Below are positions 44,304 through 52,557 of a stretch of DNA of 55,922 bases, piece after piece. The stretch comes from Rhodovulum sp. PH10 (lineage in GTDB: Bacteria; Pseudomonadota; Alphaproteobacteria; Rhizobiales; Xanthobacteraceae), in assembly GCF_000293785.1 (NCBI RefSeq), contig NZ_AKZI01000004.1, positions 1 to 55,922 on the forward strand. The letters are read 5' to 3'. The stretch's first letter is position 1. The number at the start of each line of letters is the position of its first letter. The notes under the pieces were generated by a model. That model was not told where the DNA came from and did not search any database. It saw only the letters and a list, made by a program, of their open reading frames with translations. Position numbers and translations under genes: made by a program.

Positions 44304-45043
44304 GTCGTCACCACCAGCCGGTAGCCGATCCCGCGCACGGTCTGCAACAGGAGCGGGTTCGCCGGATTGGTCTCGATCTTGCGCCGCAGGCGATTGACCT
44401 GCACGTCGACCGCGCGCTCGCCCGCCGCCGAATTGGTGCCGGCCAGCGTTTCGCGGGTCACCGTCTCGCCGGGCGCGGCGGCGAGCATCCGCATCATCTC
44501 GCGCTCGCGATCGGTGAGATGGACAATCTCCTCGCCCTTGCGCAGCTCGACGCGGGCGAGGTCGAACACGAACGGCCCGAACCGCACCTGCTCGGGCGGG
44601 TGCGCCGCGGCCGGCTGGATGCGCCGCAGGATGCTGCCGACCCGCAGCGACAGCTCGCGCGGCTCGAACGGCTTGCTGACGTAATCGTCGGCGCCGATCT
44701 CGAGGCCGGTGATGCGGTCGTCTTTCTCGGAGCGGGCGGTGAGCATCAGGATCGGCACGCTGGACGTCTTGCGGATCGAGCGGGCGAGCTCGAAGCCGGT
44801 CTCGCCCGGCATCATCACGTCGAGAATCAGCAGGTCGAAGGCGATGCCGCCGAGTTTTGCCCGCGCATCGGCGGCGTTCTCCGCGGTCGTCACGCGATAG
44901 CCCTCCGCCGCGAGGTAGCGCGACAGCAGTGTGCGGATGCGGCGATCGTCGTCGACCACCAGAAGGTGCGGCGCATCGTCCGGCAGGCCCGACGGCACCG
45001 GCTCGGGTGCGGCCGCCGGAGGAACCTCGGGTGTCTCGGCCAT
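44300..45043 (-). CDS. OmpR/PhoB-type DNA-binding response regulator
   Basis: 247 residues. Receiver domain with acidic D31-D33, phospho-acceptor D75 (LILDVMMPG), MLTA and VSKPFEPREL; then an OmpR-type winged helix (VELRKGEEIVHLTDREREMMRMLA, ERAVDVQVNRLRRKIE, VRGIGYRL). About 25 Pro/Ala-rich residues precede the receiver. ATG 45043 has GGAGG upstream. Partner of the kinase; it follows the MarR gene by 14 nt, so the three genes form an operon. Confidence 0.93.
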   Translation of the reverse strand: MAETPEVPPAAAPEPVPSGLPDDAPHLLVVDDDRRIRTLLSRYLAAEGYRVTTAENAADARAKLGGIAFDLLILDVMMPGETGFELARSIRKTSSVPILMLTARSEKDDRITGLEIGADDYVSKPFEPRELSLRVGSILRRIQPAAAHPPEQVRFGPFVFDLARVELRKGEEIVHLTDREREMMRMLAAAPGETVTRETLAGTNSAAGERAVDVQVNRLRRKIETNPANPLLLQTVRGIGYRLVVTT

Positions 45044-45057
45044 CGCCGCCTCCGTGA

Positions 45058-45792
45058 TCAGAAGCGCCGGCCGCGCGTGCGCGGCACGCCGGTCGCGCCG
45101 TCGACCAGATCGAGCACGTCGTCGCGGCCGCGCACGTCGATCATGCCGACCAGGAAGCGCCGCACCTCGTCGTGCGCGTCGGGGCCGATCTCGGCGAGCG
45201 CGCGGTCGATCCGCCGCGTCTGCAGCATCGCGAGCCGCACCGACAGGGCCTCGCCCTTGGGGGTGGCGAACAGGCGGCGCTGGCGGCGGTCGGTCTCGCC
45301 CTCGCGCTGCTCGATGAAGCCCTCGTCGACCAGCTGCTTCAGAACCCGCCCGAGCGACTGCTTGGTGATGCGCAGAAGGTCGAGCAGCTCGGCGACCTTC
45401 ATGCCGGGATTGCGAAAGACGAAATGCAGCACGCGGTGGTGCGCCCGGCCGAAGCCGAAGCCGACGAGCACGCTGTCGGGGTCGCTCACGAAGTCGCGAT
45501 AGGCGAAGTACAGAAGCTCGATGATGTCCCAGATCGGCTCGGGCGAGCCCTGCCCCGAGCCGGCACCCGGCGCCGCGGGCGCCGCCGGCCCCGGCGAGGC
45601 CGAGGCCGAACCGGCCGAGACCGAACCGGCCGAGAGCGAGCCGGTCGAGACCGGACCTGACGCGAGCGTCCCCGGCGCGAGCGCCCCTGCCCCGCGCGGC
45701 GCGCCGGCTCCGGCGCTGCCGATCACGCAACCCGGCCCCGCATCCATGCTGGTCGGGCGGGCCGGCATTGCCGGGAATTTTATGTCAGCCAT
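45058..45792 (-). CDS. MarR family transcriptional regulator with long N-terminal extension
   Basis: 244 residues, of which the first 85 are low-complexity (Ala/Gly/Ser/Pro with tandem AGSxSAGS units). The winged-helix core follows: YFAYRDFVSDPDSVLVGFGFGRAHHRVLHFVFRNPGMKVAELLDLLRITKQSLGRVLKQLVDEGFIEQ and a TDRRQRRLFATPKG wing. An internal start nearer the core is possible, but the ATG at 45792 sits on a perfect inverted repeat (45781-45801) that may be its own operator. Divergent from ilvE; first gene of the MarR-regulator-kinase operon. Confidence 0.85.
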   Translation of the reverse strand: MADIKFPAMPARPTSMDAGPGCVIGSAGAGAPRGAGALAPGTLASGPVSTGSLSAGSVSAGSASASPGPAAPAAPGAGSGQGSPEPIWDIIELLYFAYRDFVSDPDSVLVGFGFGRAHHRVLHFVFRNPGMKVAELLDLLRITKQSLGRVLKQLVDEGFIEQREGETDRRQRRLFATPKGEALSVRLAMLQTRRIDRALAEIGPDAHDEVRRFLVGMIDVRGRDDVLDLVDGATGVPRTRGRRF

Positions 45793-45801
45793 GTTGACAT
45801 A
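45781..45801. promoter_or_regulatory. Perfect inverted repeat, probable MarR operator
   Basis: TATGTCA-N7-TGACATA. It covers the MarR start codon on one strand, and its right arm is part of a consensus -35 TTGACA facing ilvE. Size and symmetry fit a MarR dimer site. Confidence 0.6.
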
Positions 45802-45822
45802 TTTCGGTTTGATTGTTACTCA
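45794..45822 (+). promoter_or_regulatory. Possible ilvE promoter
   Basis: TTGACA at 45794-45799, 17-bp spacer, then TACTCA (a weak -10). It would give a leader of about 210 nt before ilvE. Confidence 0.35.
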
Positions 45823-45837
45823 GAGTGCGGGGTTTGC

Positions 45838-45952
45838 GAAACGATCGTGCTCGCACCCCGCTTGCGTCGCCTGCCGAAGCGCGGTCTCATGACGGCGCCG
45901 ACCATATCGGGACTTCCGGCGCGACGCAAAAGCCGGAGGCACGATCGTTTTC
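45838..45952. repeat. Inverted pair of the GAAACGATCGTGC motif
   Basis: GAAACGATCGTGC at 45838-45850, and its inverse with one extra A (GCACGATCGTTTTC) at 45939-45952, both between MarR and ilvE. A third exact copy is at 48498-48510 between the cytochrome genes. The core ACGATCGT is self-complementary. Confidence 0.55.
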
Positions 45953-46038
45953 AGGCAAGGTCGCGTGCCGTATGGTCGCGTCCCGCCCCGCACGCCCCGT
46001 CGCGCTCGGCTCGCCTGCATTGTTTCAGGAGGATTGCC

Positions 46039-46929
46039 ATGGGCATCCCATTCGACAAGTTCGACGGCGTCATCTGGTACGACGGCAAGCTCGTGCCGTG
46101 GACCGACGCCACCCTGCACGTTCTGTCGCACGGCCTGCATTACGCGAGCGCGGTGTTCGAGGGCGAGCGCGCCTATGGCGGCCAGATCTTCAAGTGCACG
46201 CAGCACTCGGAGCGGCTGAAACGCTCCGCCAACGTGCTCGACTTCGAGATCCCCTACTCGGTCGCCGAGATCGACGCCGCCAAGCGCCTGGTGCTCGAGA
46301 AGAACAACTTCACCGACGCCTATGTCCGGCCGATCGCCTGGCGCGGCTCGGAGATGATGGGCGTGTCGGCGCAGACCAACACCATCCACCTCGCGATCGC
46401 CTCGTGGCAATGGCCGAGCTACTTCAAGCCCGAGGAGCGCCTCAAGGGCATCCGGCTCGACCTCGCGGAATATCGCCGGCCCGACCCGAAGACCGCCCCC
46501 TCGCTCGCCAAGGCGGCCGGCCTCTACATGATCTGCACCATCTCCAAACATCGCGCCGAGCGGCGCGGCTTCGCCGACGCGATGATGCTCGACTGGCAGG
46601 GCCGGGTCGCCGAGTGCACCGGCGCCAACATCTTCTTCGTCAAGGACGGGGTGATCAACACGCCGATCGCCGACTGCTTCCTCAACGGCATCACCCGCCA
46701 GACCGTGATCGAGCTCGCCCGCCGGCGCGGCATCGAGGTGGTCGAGCGGCGCATCCAGCCGGAGGAGCTGTCGGGCTTCTCGGAGTGCTTCATCACCGGC
46801 AGCGCCGCCGAGGTGACCGCGGTCGCCCAGATCGCCGACTGGCACTTCACGCCGGGCGCGATCACCAAGCAGCTGATGGACGACTACACCGCCGAGACGC
46901 AGCCGAAGGGCAGCGCCGCCGCGGCCTGA
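46039..46929 (+). CDS. ilvE: Branched-chain amino acid aminotransferase
   Basis: 296 residues, class IV PLP aminotransferase. Transfers the amino group between glutamate and the 2-keto acids of Leu, Ile and Val. Motifs: LSHGLHYASAVFEGERAY, YVRPIAWRG, the PLP lysine K158 in SLAKAAGLY, AECTGANIFFV, and GITRQTVIELARRRGIEV. AGGAGG precedes ATG 46039. It is followed by a strong terminator, so it is monocistronic, and is probably under control of the divergent MarR protein. Confidence 0.92.
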   Translation: MGIPFDKFDGVIWYDGKLVPWTDATLHVLSHGLHYASAVFEGERAYGGQIFKCTQHSERLKRSANVLDFEIPYSVAEIDAAKRLVLEKNNFTDAYVRPIAWRGSEMMGVSAQTNTIHLAIASWQWPSYFKPEERLKGIRLDLAEYRRPDPKTAPSLAKAAGLYMICTISKHRAERRGFADAMMLDWQGRVAECTGANIFFVKDGVINTPIADCFLNGITRQTVIELARRRGIEVVERRIQPEELSGFSECFITGSAAEVTAVAQIADWHFTPGAITKQLMDDYTAETQPKGSAAAA

Positions 46930-46951
46930 TCCCGGCCCCTCCGGTCCGACG

Positions 46952-46982
46952 ACGCGGCGGCTACGGCCGCCGCGTTTTTTTC
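46952..46982 (+). terminator. Rho-independent terminator of ilvE
   Basis: ACGCGGCGGC-TACG-GCCGCCGCGT, 10-bp perfect stem closed by a stable UACG tetraloop, then a run of T residues. Confidence 0.95.
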
Positions 46983-47181
46983 CTTCGCTCATGGGTCGGC
47001 GTCCAGTGTCTCACCGGAACCGGGTCGAGCCGCGAGGGTCGGCGAACGAGACCCCGATCGAGATCCCGGATCCGGCCGCATCGTCGAGACCGGATCGAAA
47101 TCCGGGGGTCTGGACCCCGGATCGAGATCCCGGCAAAATCCGTTTCCCTCCCCTCGCGAAGCCATTTATAAGGGCCACGGA

Positions 47182-47268
47182 GCCCCTGTGGCGGAATTGG
47201 TAGACGCGCCTGACTCAAAATCAGGTGGTGGAAACATCGTGCTGGTTCGAGTCCGGCCAGGGGCACCA
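47182..47268 (+). tRNA. tRNA-Leu (CAA anticodon)
   Basis: Acceptor stem GCCCCTG/CAGGGGC, D-arm GCGGAATTGGTAGACGC, anticodon stem CCTGA/TCAGG with loop CTCAAAA (anticodon CAA, reading UUG), a long variable arm typical of class II tRNA-Leu, T-loop TTCGAGT, and an encoded 3' ACCA. Confidence 0.96.
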
Positions 47269-47398
47269 ATTCCCGACGATTTCCTTCCCGCCGATTTCTC
47301 TCCCGGCGATTTCTCTCCTGCCGGTCCCTCCCGGGCGAACTCTGTCCCGAATCCCTCTCCCGCCGATCGTCCCCCCTCCGAGGGGCGGGCGCGCAGCC

Positions 47399-48337
47399 TC
47401 ACGACTTCGCCGCGCCTCCCGCCCCGGCCGGCGCAGCCGGCCTAGCCGGCCCGTCGACCGCCGGCAGCGACTTCAGATAGACGGCGATCGCCCGGCGATC
47501 CTCGGCCGAGAGCTGCTTCGTGTTGCGGATCACGTCGGCCATCGAGCCGCCGACCGTGTCGAAGCCGGGCGTCATGCCGGTCTCGAGCAGATAGGCGATG
47601 TCGTCGGCCGACCAGTCCTTCAGCCCCTTCTGGGTGATGTTGGGCACCCAGCCCTTGCCCTCCGGGTCCGGCCCGCCGGCGAGCCGCATGCTCTCCTTCT
47701 TGCCGCCGAGCGCGTCGCGCGGGGTGTGGCACTCGCCGCAATGGCCGGGGCCGTTCACCAGATAGGCGCCGCGGTTCCACTCCTCCGACTGCTGCGGGTC
47801 CGGCCGAAAGACCGCGCCGTCGAGATAGAGGAGCTTCCACAATCCGACCGCGCGGCGAATGTCGTAAGGAAACGGCAGCGCGTGCGGCAGCGCCTTGCCG
47901 GCGACCGGCGGCAGCGTCTTCAGATAGGCGAACAGGTCTCGCACGTCGTCGATCGTCATGCGCTGATAGGACGGGTACGGAAAGGCCGGATAGAGGTGGC
48001 TGCCGTCCGGCGCCGTGCCGTCGTGCATCGCCGAGACGAAGTCGGCCTCGCTCCAGCGGCCGATGCCGTCGGTCGGGTCGGGCGAGATGTTGGGGCCGTA
48101 GAAGGTGCCGAACGGCGTGGTCAGCTTCACCCCGCCGCCGAGCTTTTCGCGCTCGTCCTTGGACGCGGCGTGGCAGGAGGCGCAGCCGCCGATCGAAAAC
48201 AGCGTCTCGCCATTGGCGAGATTTGCCGTGTGCGGCGGCAGCGCGTCGGCAGAAACGCGCTTCGGCGCGGTGAGGACCCACAGCACGACGGCCGCGACCA
48301 CCAGGAGCAGCACCACCCCGCCGACCAGCTTCTTCAT
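47399..48337 (-). CDS. Membrane-anchored diheme cytochrome c
   Basis: 312 residues. An N-terminal hydrophobic anchor (about 5-23) is followed by two class I cytochrome c domains: CASCH near 52-56 and CGECH near 195-200. TPFGTFYGPNISPDPTDGIGRWSEADF and a similar segment in domain 2 place it with the cytochrome subunits that accept electrons from periplasmic dehydrogenases. Partner dehydrogenase not in the window. GGGAGG precedes the ATG. Same direction as the cytochrome c' gene, 180 bp downstream of it. Confidence 0.88.
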   Translation of the reverse strand: MKKLVGGVVLLLVVAAVVLWVLTAPKRVSADALPPHTANLANGETLFSIGGCASCHAASKDEREKLGGGVKLTTPFGTFYGPNISPDPTDGIGRWSEADFVSAMHDGTAPDGSHLYPAFPYPSYQRMTIDDVRDLFAYLKTLPPVAGKALPHALPFPYDIRRAVGLWKLLYLDGAVFRPDPQQSEEWNRGAYLVNGPGHCGECHTPRDALGGKKESMRLAGGPDPEGKGWVPNITQKGLKDWSADDIAYLLETGMTPGFDTVGGSMADVIRNTKQLSAEDRRAIAVYLKSLPAVDGPARPAAPAGAGGAAKS

Positions 48338-48497
48338 GTCCCCGCCTCCCCGGCCCTCGCGGCCCTCGCGGCTCGTGTTCGCATCGCCCGTGTTCGCATC
48401 GCCTGCCCCGAGGGGCGGCCGGCCCGGCGTCCCGCATCGACGGATCGCCGGACCGGCATCACTCGCCTGCGGCGCGGCAGGAGAAGCACCGCGCCGC

Positions 48498-48510
48498 GAA
48501 ACGATCGTGC
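48498..48510. repeat. GAAACGATCGTGC motif (third copy)
   Basis: Identical over at least 15 bp (GCGAAACGATCGTGC) to the copy before ilvE, located between the two cytochrome genes, 8 bp beyond the cytochrome c' stop. Confidence 0.5.
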
Positions 48511-48517
48511 GCCCGGA

Positions 48518-48985
48518 TCAGCTCTTCTTCACGCGAAAATCCTCGTGGCAGCCGCCGCACGCCTTGCCGATCGCCATCACCGCGGGCTTCAGCGTGTCGA
48601 GATCCTTCACCTTGCCGGCATTGGCGGCGATCGCCTTCTGGAGATCGTCGAAATGCTGGTCGAACTCGGCCTTGTTCTCCCACACCTTGTCGGAGGCGTA
48701 GTAGTCGGCATCGGGCGCGCGGCCCTTGGCATCGGCTGTGTAGAGCGCCGGCAGCTTCGCCGACGTGTCCTTCAGCGTCGTGAACGCCGCGTCGACCGCC
48801 GCCTGATCGTAGGAGGCCTGGCCGCGCACCATCTTGCCGATGGTGCCGAGCGCCCGGCCCTGCTGGTCCATCAGCTTCACCCGCTGGATCACCTTGTCGG
48901 ACACGCCCGACTGGGCGGCGAGCGAGCCGATGCCGATTCCCGTGCCGATCGCGAGCACGGCGGCGGCGAGCACGATTCGTTTCAT
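48518..48985 (-). CDS. Cytochrome c' (c-type, four-helix bundle)
   Basis: 155 residues. Signal peptide (about 1-23, LAAAVLAIGTGIGIGSLAAQ), then a helical mature protein with one heme site near the C-terminus (IGKACGGCHEDFRVK), the classical cytochrome c' position. These proteins bind NO and are common in purple bacteria. ATG 48985 has GAGGAGAG upstream; a GTG one codon earlier is possible. Confidence 0.92.
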   Translation of the reverse strand: MKRIVLAAAVLAIGTGIGIGSLAAQSGVSDKVIQRVKLMDQQGRALGTIGKMVRGQASYDQAAVDAAFTTLKDTSAKLPALYTADAKGRAPDADYYASDKVWENKAEFDQHFDDLQKAIAANAGKVKDLDTLKPAVMAIGKACGGCHEDFRVKKS

Positions 48986-49102
48986 CACGTCTCTCCTCTG
49001 GTGGTTTCCGGTCGTTGCCGGTCGGTGATCAGGTCCCCGTCCTCACGGAGCCGGGAGACCGTTTCGGGCCTGTTTCCGCTATCCGTCGCGGCATCCGGTT
49101 TC

Positions 49103-49127
49103 TGATCCGGCGCCGAGCGCCGGATCA
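49103..49127. terminator. 11-bp hairpin between cytochrome c' and the RND operon
   Basis: TGATCCGGCGC-CGA-GCGCCGGATCA; perfect stem, no T run on either side. It lies upstream of cytochrome c', so it may be regulatory or a repeat element. Confidence 0.4.
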
Positions 49128-49311
49128 CGCACTCGACCACGTCAACGCGATGGTAGTGAGATAGGCACGGCGACCAAGTGGCGCACCCGAGCGAGCTCGT
49201 CGGCCGATTCCGACATTCGCATCCGCCGCCGCGAACCCCGTCGCGGGACTCGAATGTCGAATCCGCTCCACGCGCACGCCGGGCAGGATACATTCCGACC
49301 CGCGAATGCAA

Positions 49312-49335
49312 AAGCGGGCGCTCTCGCGCCCGCTT
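49312..49335 (-). terminator. Rho-independent terminator of the RND operon
   Basis: On the minus strand AAGCGGGCGC-GAGA-GCGCCCGCTT followed by TTGC: 10-bp stem, GNRA loop, short T run, 27 bp after the permease stop. Confidence 0.85.
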
Positions 49336-49361
49336 CCGAACTCGTGTGCGCCGCGAACGAT

Positions 49362-52300
49362 CTACTCGGCGGGCTCGGCCGCGGGCGGCGACCCGGCGGC
49401 CTCCCGTTTCTCGCGGCGGCGCCGGCCGAGACCGGCGAGCCAGCTCGTCACCACATAGAAGGCCGGGGTGAAGATCAGGCCGAACACGGTGACGCCGATC
49501 ATGCCGGAGAACACCGCGGTGCCGAGCGCCTGCCTGAGCTCGGCGCCGGCCCCGACCGCCCACACCAGCGGCACCACGCCGAGGATGAAGGCGAGCGACG
49601 TCATCAGGATCGGGCGCAGCCGCAGCCGGGCCGCCTCGACGGCCGCAGCGAAGCGGTCGCGTCCCTGGTCCTCGAGCTGGCGGGCGAACTCGACGATCAG
49701 GATCGCGTTCTTCGCCGCGAGGCCGATCAGCACCACGAAGCCGACCTGGGTGAGGATGTTGTTGTCCATCCCGCGCAGGATCACCCCGGTGATCGCCGCC
49801 ACCAGGCACATCGGCACGATCATGATCACCGCGAGCGGCAGCGTCAGGCTCTCGTACTGCGCCGCCAGCACCAGGAAGACGAACACCACGCCGAGCACGA
49901 AGGCGAAGGTCGCGGTGTCGCCCGCCTTGATCTGCTGATAGGCGAGGCCGGTCCATTCGTAGCCGATGCCGGGCGGCAGCGTCTCCGCGGCGAGCTTCTC
50001 CATGATGGCGATCGCCTGCCCCTGCGAGGTACCGGGCGCCGAATCGCCGTCGAGCTCGGCGGCGGGATAGAGGTTGTAGCGCGGCACCCGGTAGGGCCCG
50101 GAGATGTCGCGCACGGTGGTGAAGGCGCCGAGCGGCACCGTCTGGCCCTGTGCGTTCCGCACCCGCAGCTTCAGCACGTCGCCGGGCTCCAGCCGGTGGT
50201 CGGCATCCGCCTGGGCCTGGACCCGGAAGGTGCGGCCGAACAGGTTGAAGTCGTTGACGTAGGACGAGCCGATATAGACCTGCAGCGCGCCGAACACGCT
50301 GGTCATGTCGACGCCGAGCAGCTGCGCCTTGGTGCGGTCGATGTCGAGGAACACCTGAGGCGTCGAGGTCTCGAACAGCGAGTAGACCTGCTTGAGGCCC
50401 GGCGTCTGGGCGGCCCGGCCCATCATCGCATAGACCGCCCCGAGCAGCGCCTGCGAGCCGACGCCGTCGCGATCCTGCACCATCATCCGGTAGCCGCCGG
50501 CATTGCCGATGCCCTGCACCGGCGGCGGCAGCACCACCACCAGGAACGCCTCCTGGATGGCGGCGAGCTTGCGGAACAGCGCCCCCTGGATCGCCAGCGC
50601 GGTCTCCGCCGGATTGCCGGCGCGCTTGTCGAAGTCGTCGAGGATGACGAACATCGCGCCGGCGTTCGGGGCGTTGGTGAAGGTGGCGCCCGAGAAGCCG
50701 ACGATGTTGACGACGTGGCCGACGCCGGGCGTGTCGAGCACCAGGTCGGCGGCGCGCTTCATCACCGTGTCGGTGCGGGCGAGCGCGGCGCCGGGCGGCA
50801 GCTGGGCGGCGACGATCAGGTAGCCGCCGTCCTGCTGCGGGATGAAGCCGCGCGGCGTGCTGCGGAACTCGTTGAGGCCGAAGCCGATGACCACCAGATA
50901 GGCGGCCAGCGTCACCAGCGTGAGCCGCACCACCTTGCCGGCGAGCCAGCCATAGCCGGCGGCCACCGCGTCGAAGCCGCGGTTGAACAGCCGGAAGAAG
51001 CCGTGCACCGGCCGCTCGATCCACGAGTCGCGGTGGCGCGGATCGTGGGCTTTCAGCAGCAGCGCGCACATCGCCGGCGACAGCGTCAAAGACATGATCA
51101 GCGAGATCAGCGTCGAGCCGGCGATGGTGAGGGCGAACTGGCGGTAGAACTGGCCGGAGATGCCGGTGATGAACGCGGTCGGCACGAACACCGCCGACAG
51201 CACCAGCGCGATCGCCACCAGCGCGCCGCCCACCTCGTCCATCGTCTTGTGCGCCGCCTCGCGCGGACTGAGCCCGGAGGCGATGTTGCGCTCGACGTTC
51301 TCCACCACGACGATCGCGTCGTCGACCACGATGCCGATGGCGAGCACCAGGCCGAACAGCGACAGGTTGTTCAGCGAGAAGCCGAACAGGCTCATCATGA
51401 AGAAGGCGCCGATCAGCGAGATCGGAATCGCCAGGATCGGGATGACCGCCGCCCGCCAGGTCTGCAGGAACAGGATCACCACCAAAACGACCAGGATCAC
51501 CGCCTCGAAGATGGTTTCGACGACCGCCTCGACCGACTGCTGGATGTACTTGGTCGGATTGTAGAGGATCCCGTACTTCACCCCTTGCGGGAAATCCTTG
51601 GAGAGCTGCTCCATGGTGGTGAGCACGGACTCGCCGGTGGTCAGCGCGTTGGAGCCCGGCCGCTGAAACACGCCGAGCGCGACCGAGGGCTGCCGGTCGA
51701 GATAGGAGTTCGACGAATAGTCCTGCGCGGCGAGCTCGACGCGACCGATGTCCTTCAGCCGCACCACCGCCGTCTGGGTCTTCTTGACGACGACCTCGGC
51801 GAACTCGGCCGGATCGCTGAGGCGGCCGAGCGTGCGCACCGCCACCTGGAAGGCGAGCTGGTTCGGCACCGGCGGCTGGTTGAGCACGCCGGAGGCGACC
51901 TGGATGTTCTGCGCCTGCAGCGCCGCGGTGACGTCGGCGGCGGTGAGATCCAGCGTCTGCATGCGATCGGGATCGAGCCAGATCTGCATCGCGTAGTCGC
52001 GGCTGCCGAACACCGTGATCGAGCCGACGCCGTCGACGCGCGACAGCACGTCCTTGATGCGGATGTTGGCGTAGTTGGAGATGAACAGCTCGTTGCGGGA
52101 CGAATCCGGCGAGAACAGGTTCACCACCATCAGGATGTCGGGCGACGACTTGTTGACGGTCACGCCGATCTGCTGGACCTGGCTCGGCAGGCGCGGCGTC
52201 GCCACGGCGACGCGGTTCTGCACCTGCACCTGGGCGATGTCGAGATCGACGCCCAGATTGAAGGTCACGGCGATCGAGAAGCGGCCGTCGGCGGTCGAGT

Positions 52301-52547
52301 TGGAGGAGATGTACATCATCCCCTCGACGCCGTTGATCTGCTGCTCGATCGGCGCCACCACCGTCTCGGCGACGGTGTCGGCGCTGGCGCCCGGGAACTG
52401 GCCCGAGACGTTGATGGTGGGCGGCGCGATCTCCGGATACTGCGCGACCGGCAGGCTCAGATAGGAGACCACGCCGAGGATCACGATCACGATCGAGATC
52501 ACCGACGCGAAGATCGGCCGCTCGATGAAGAAGTGGGAGAGCTTCAT
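49362..52547 (-). CDS. RND multidrug efflux permease (HAE1/AcrB-MexF type)
   Basis: 1061 residues, full length. N-terminus LSHFFIERPIFASVISIVIVILG, docking segment PVAQYPEIAPPTINVSGQFPGASA, TM4 proton-relay acids in LAIGIVVDDAIVVVENVERN, and a second pseudo-repeat to residue 1040; 12 TM helices and two large periplasmic loops. It expels drugs or other toxic compounds by proton antiport in a trimer with the adaptor encoded just upstream and a TolC-like channel, which is not in the window. The adaptor gene ends 10 nt before this start. A basic tail (RRRREKREA) follows the last helix. Confidence 0.93.
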   Translation of the reverse strand: MKLSHFFIERPIFASVISIVIVILGVVSYLSLPVAQYPEIAPPTINVSGQFPGASADTVAETVVAPIEQQINGVEGMMYISSNSTADGRFSIAVTFNLGVDLDIAQVQVQNRVAVATPRLPSQVQQIGVTVNKSSPDILMVVNLFSPDSSRNELFISNYANIRIKDVLSRVDGVGSITVFGSRDYAMQIWLDPDRMQTLDLTAADVTAALQAQNIQVASGVLNQPPVPNQLAFQVAVRTLGRLSDPAEFAEVVVKKTQTAVVRLKDIGRVELAAQDYSSNSYLDRQPSVALGVFQRPGSNALTTGESVLTTMEQLSKDFPQGVKYGILYNPTKYIQQSVEAVVETIFEAVILVVLVVILFLQTWRAAVIPILAIPISLIGAFFMMSLFGFSLNNLSLFGLVLAIGIVVDDAIVVVENVERNIASGLSPREAAHKTMDEVGGALVAIALVLSAVFVPTAFITGISGQFYRQFALTIAGSTLISLIMSLTLSPAMCALLLKAHDPRHRDSWIERPVHGFFRLFNRGFDAVAAGYGWLAGKVVRLTLVTLAAYLVVIGFGLNEFRSTPRGFIPQQDGGYLIVAAQLPPGAALARTDTVMKRAADLVLDTPGVGHVVNIVGFSGATFTNAPNAGAMFVILDDFDKRAGNPAETALAIQGALFRKLAAIQEAFLVVVLPPPVQGIGNAGGYRMMVQDRDGVGSQALLGAVYAMMGRAAQTPGLKQVYSLFETSTPQVFLDIDRTKAQLLGVDMTSVFGALQVYIGSSYVNDFNLFGRTFRVQAQADADHRLEPGDVLKLRVRNAQGQTVPLGAFTTVRDISGPYRVPRYNLYPAAELDGDSAPGTSQGQAIAIMEKLAAETLPPGIGYEWTGLAYQQIKAGDTATFAFVLGVVFVFLVLAAQYESLTLPLAVIMIVPMCLVAAITGVILRGMDNNILTQVGFVVLIGLAAKNAILIVEFARQLEDQGRDRFAAAVEAARLRLRPILMTSLAFILGVVPLVWAVGAGAELRQALGTAVFSGMIGVTVFGLIFTPAFYVVTSWLAGLGRRRREKREAAGSPPAAEPAE

Positions 52548-52557
52548 CGGGTCGTGC

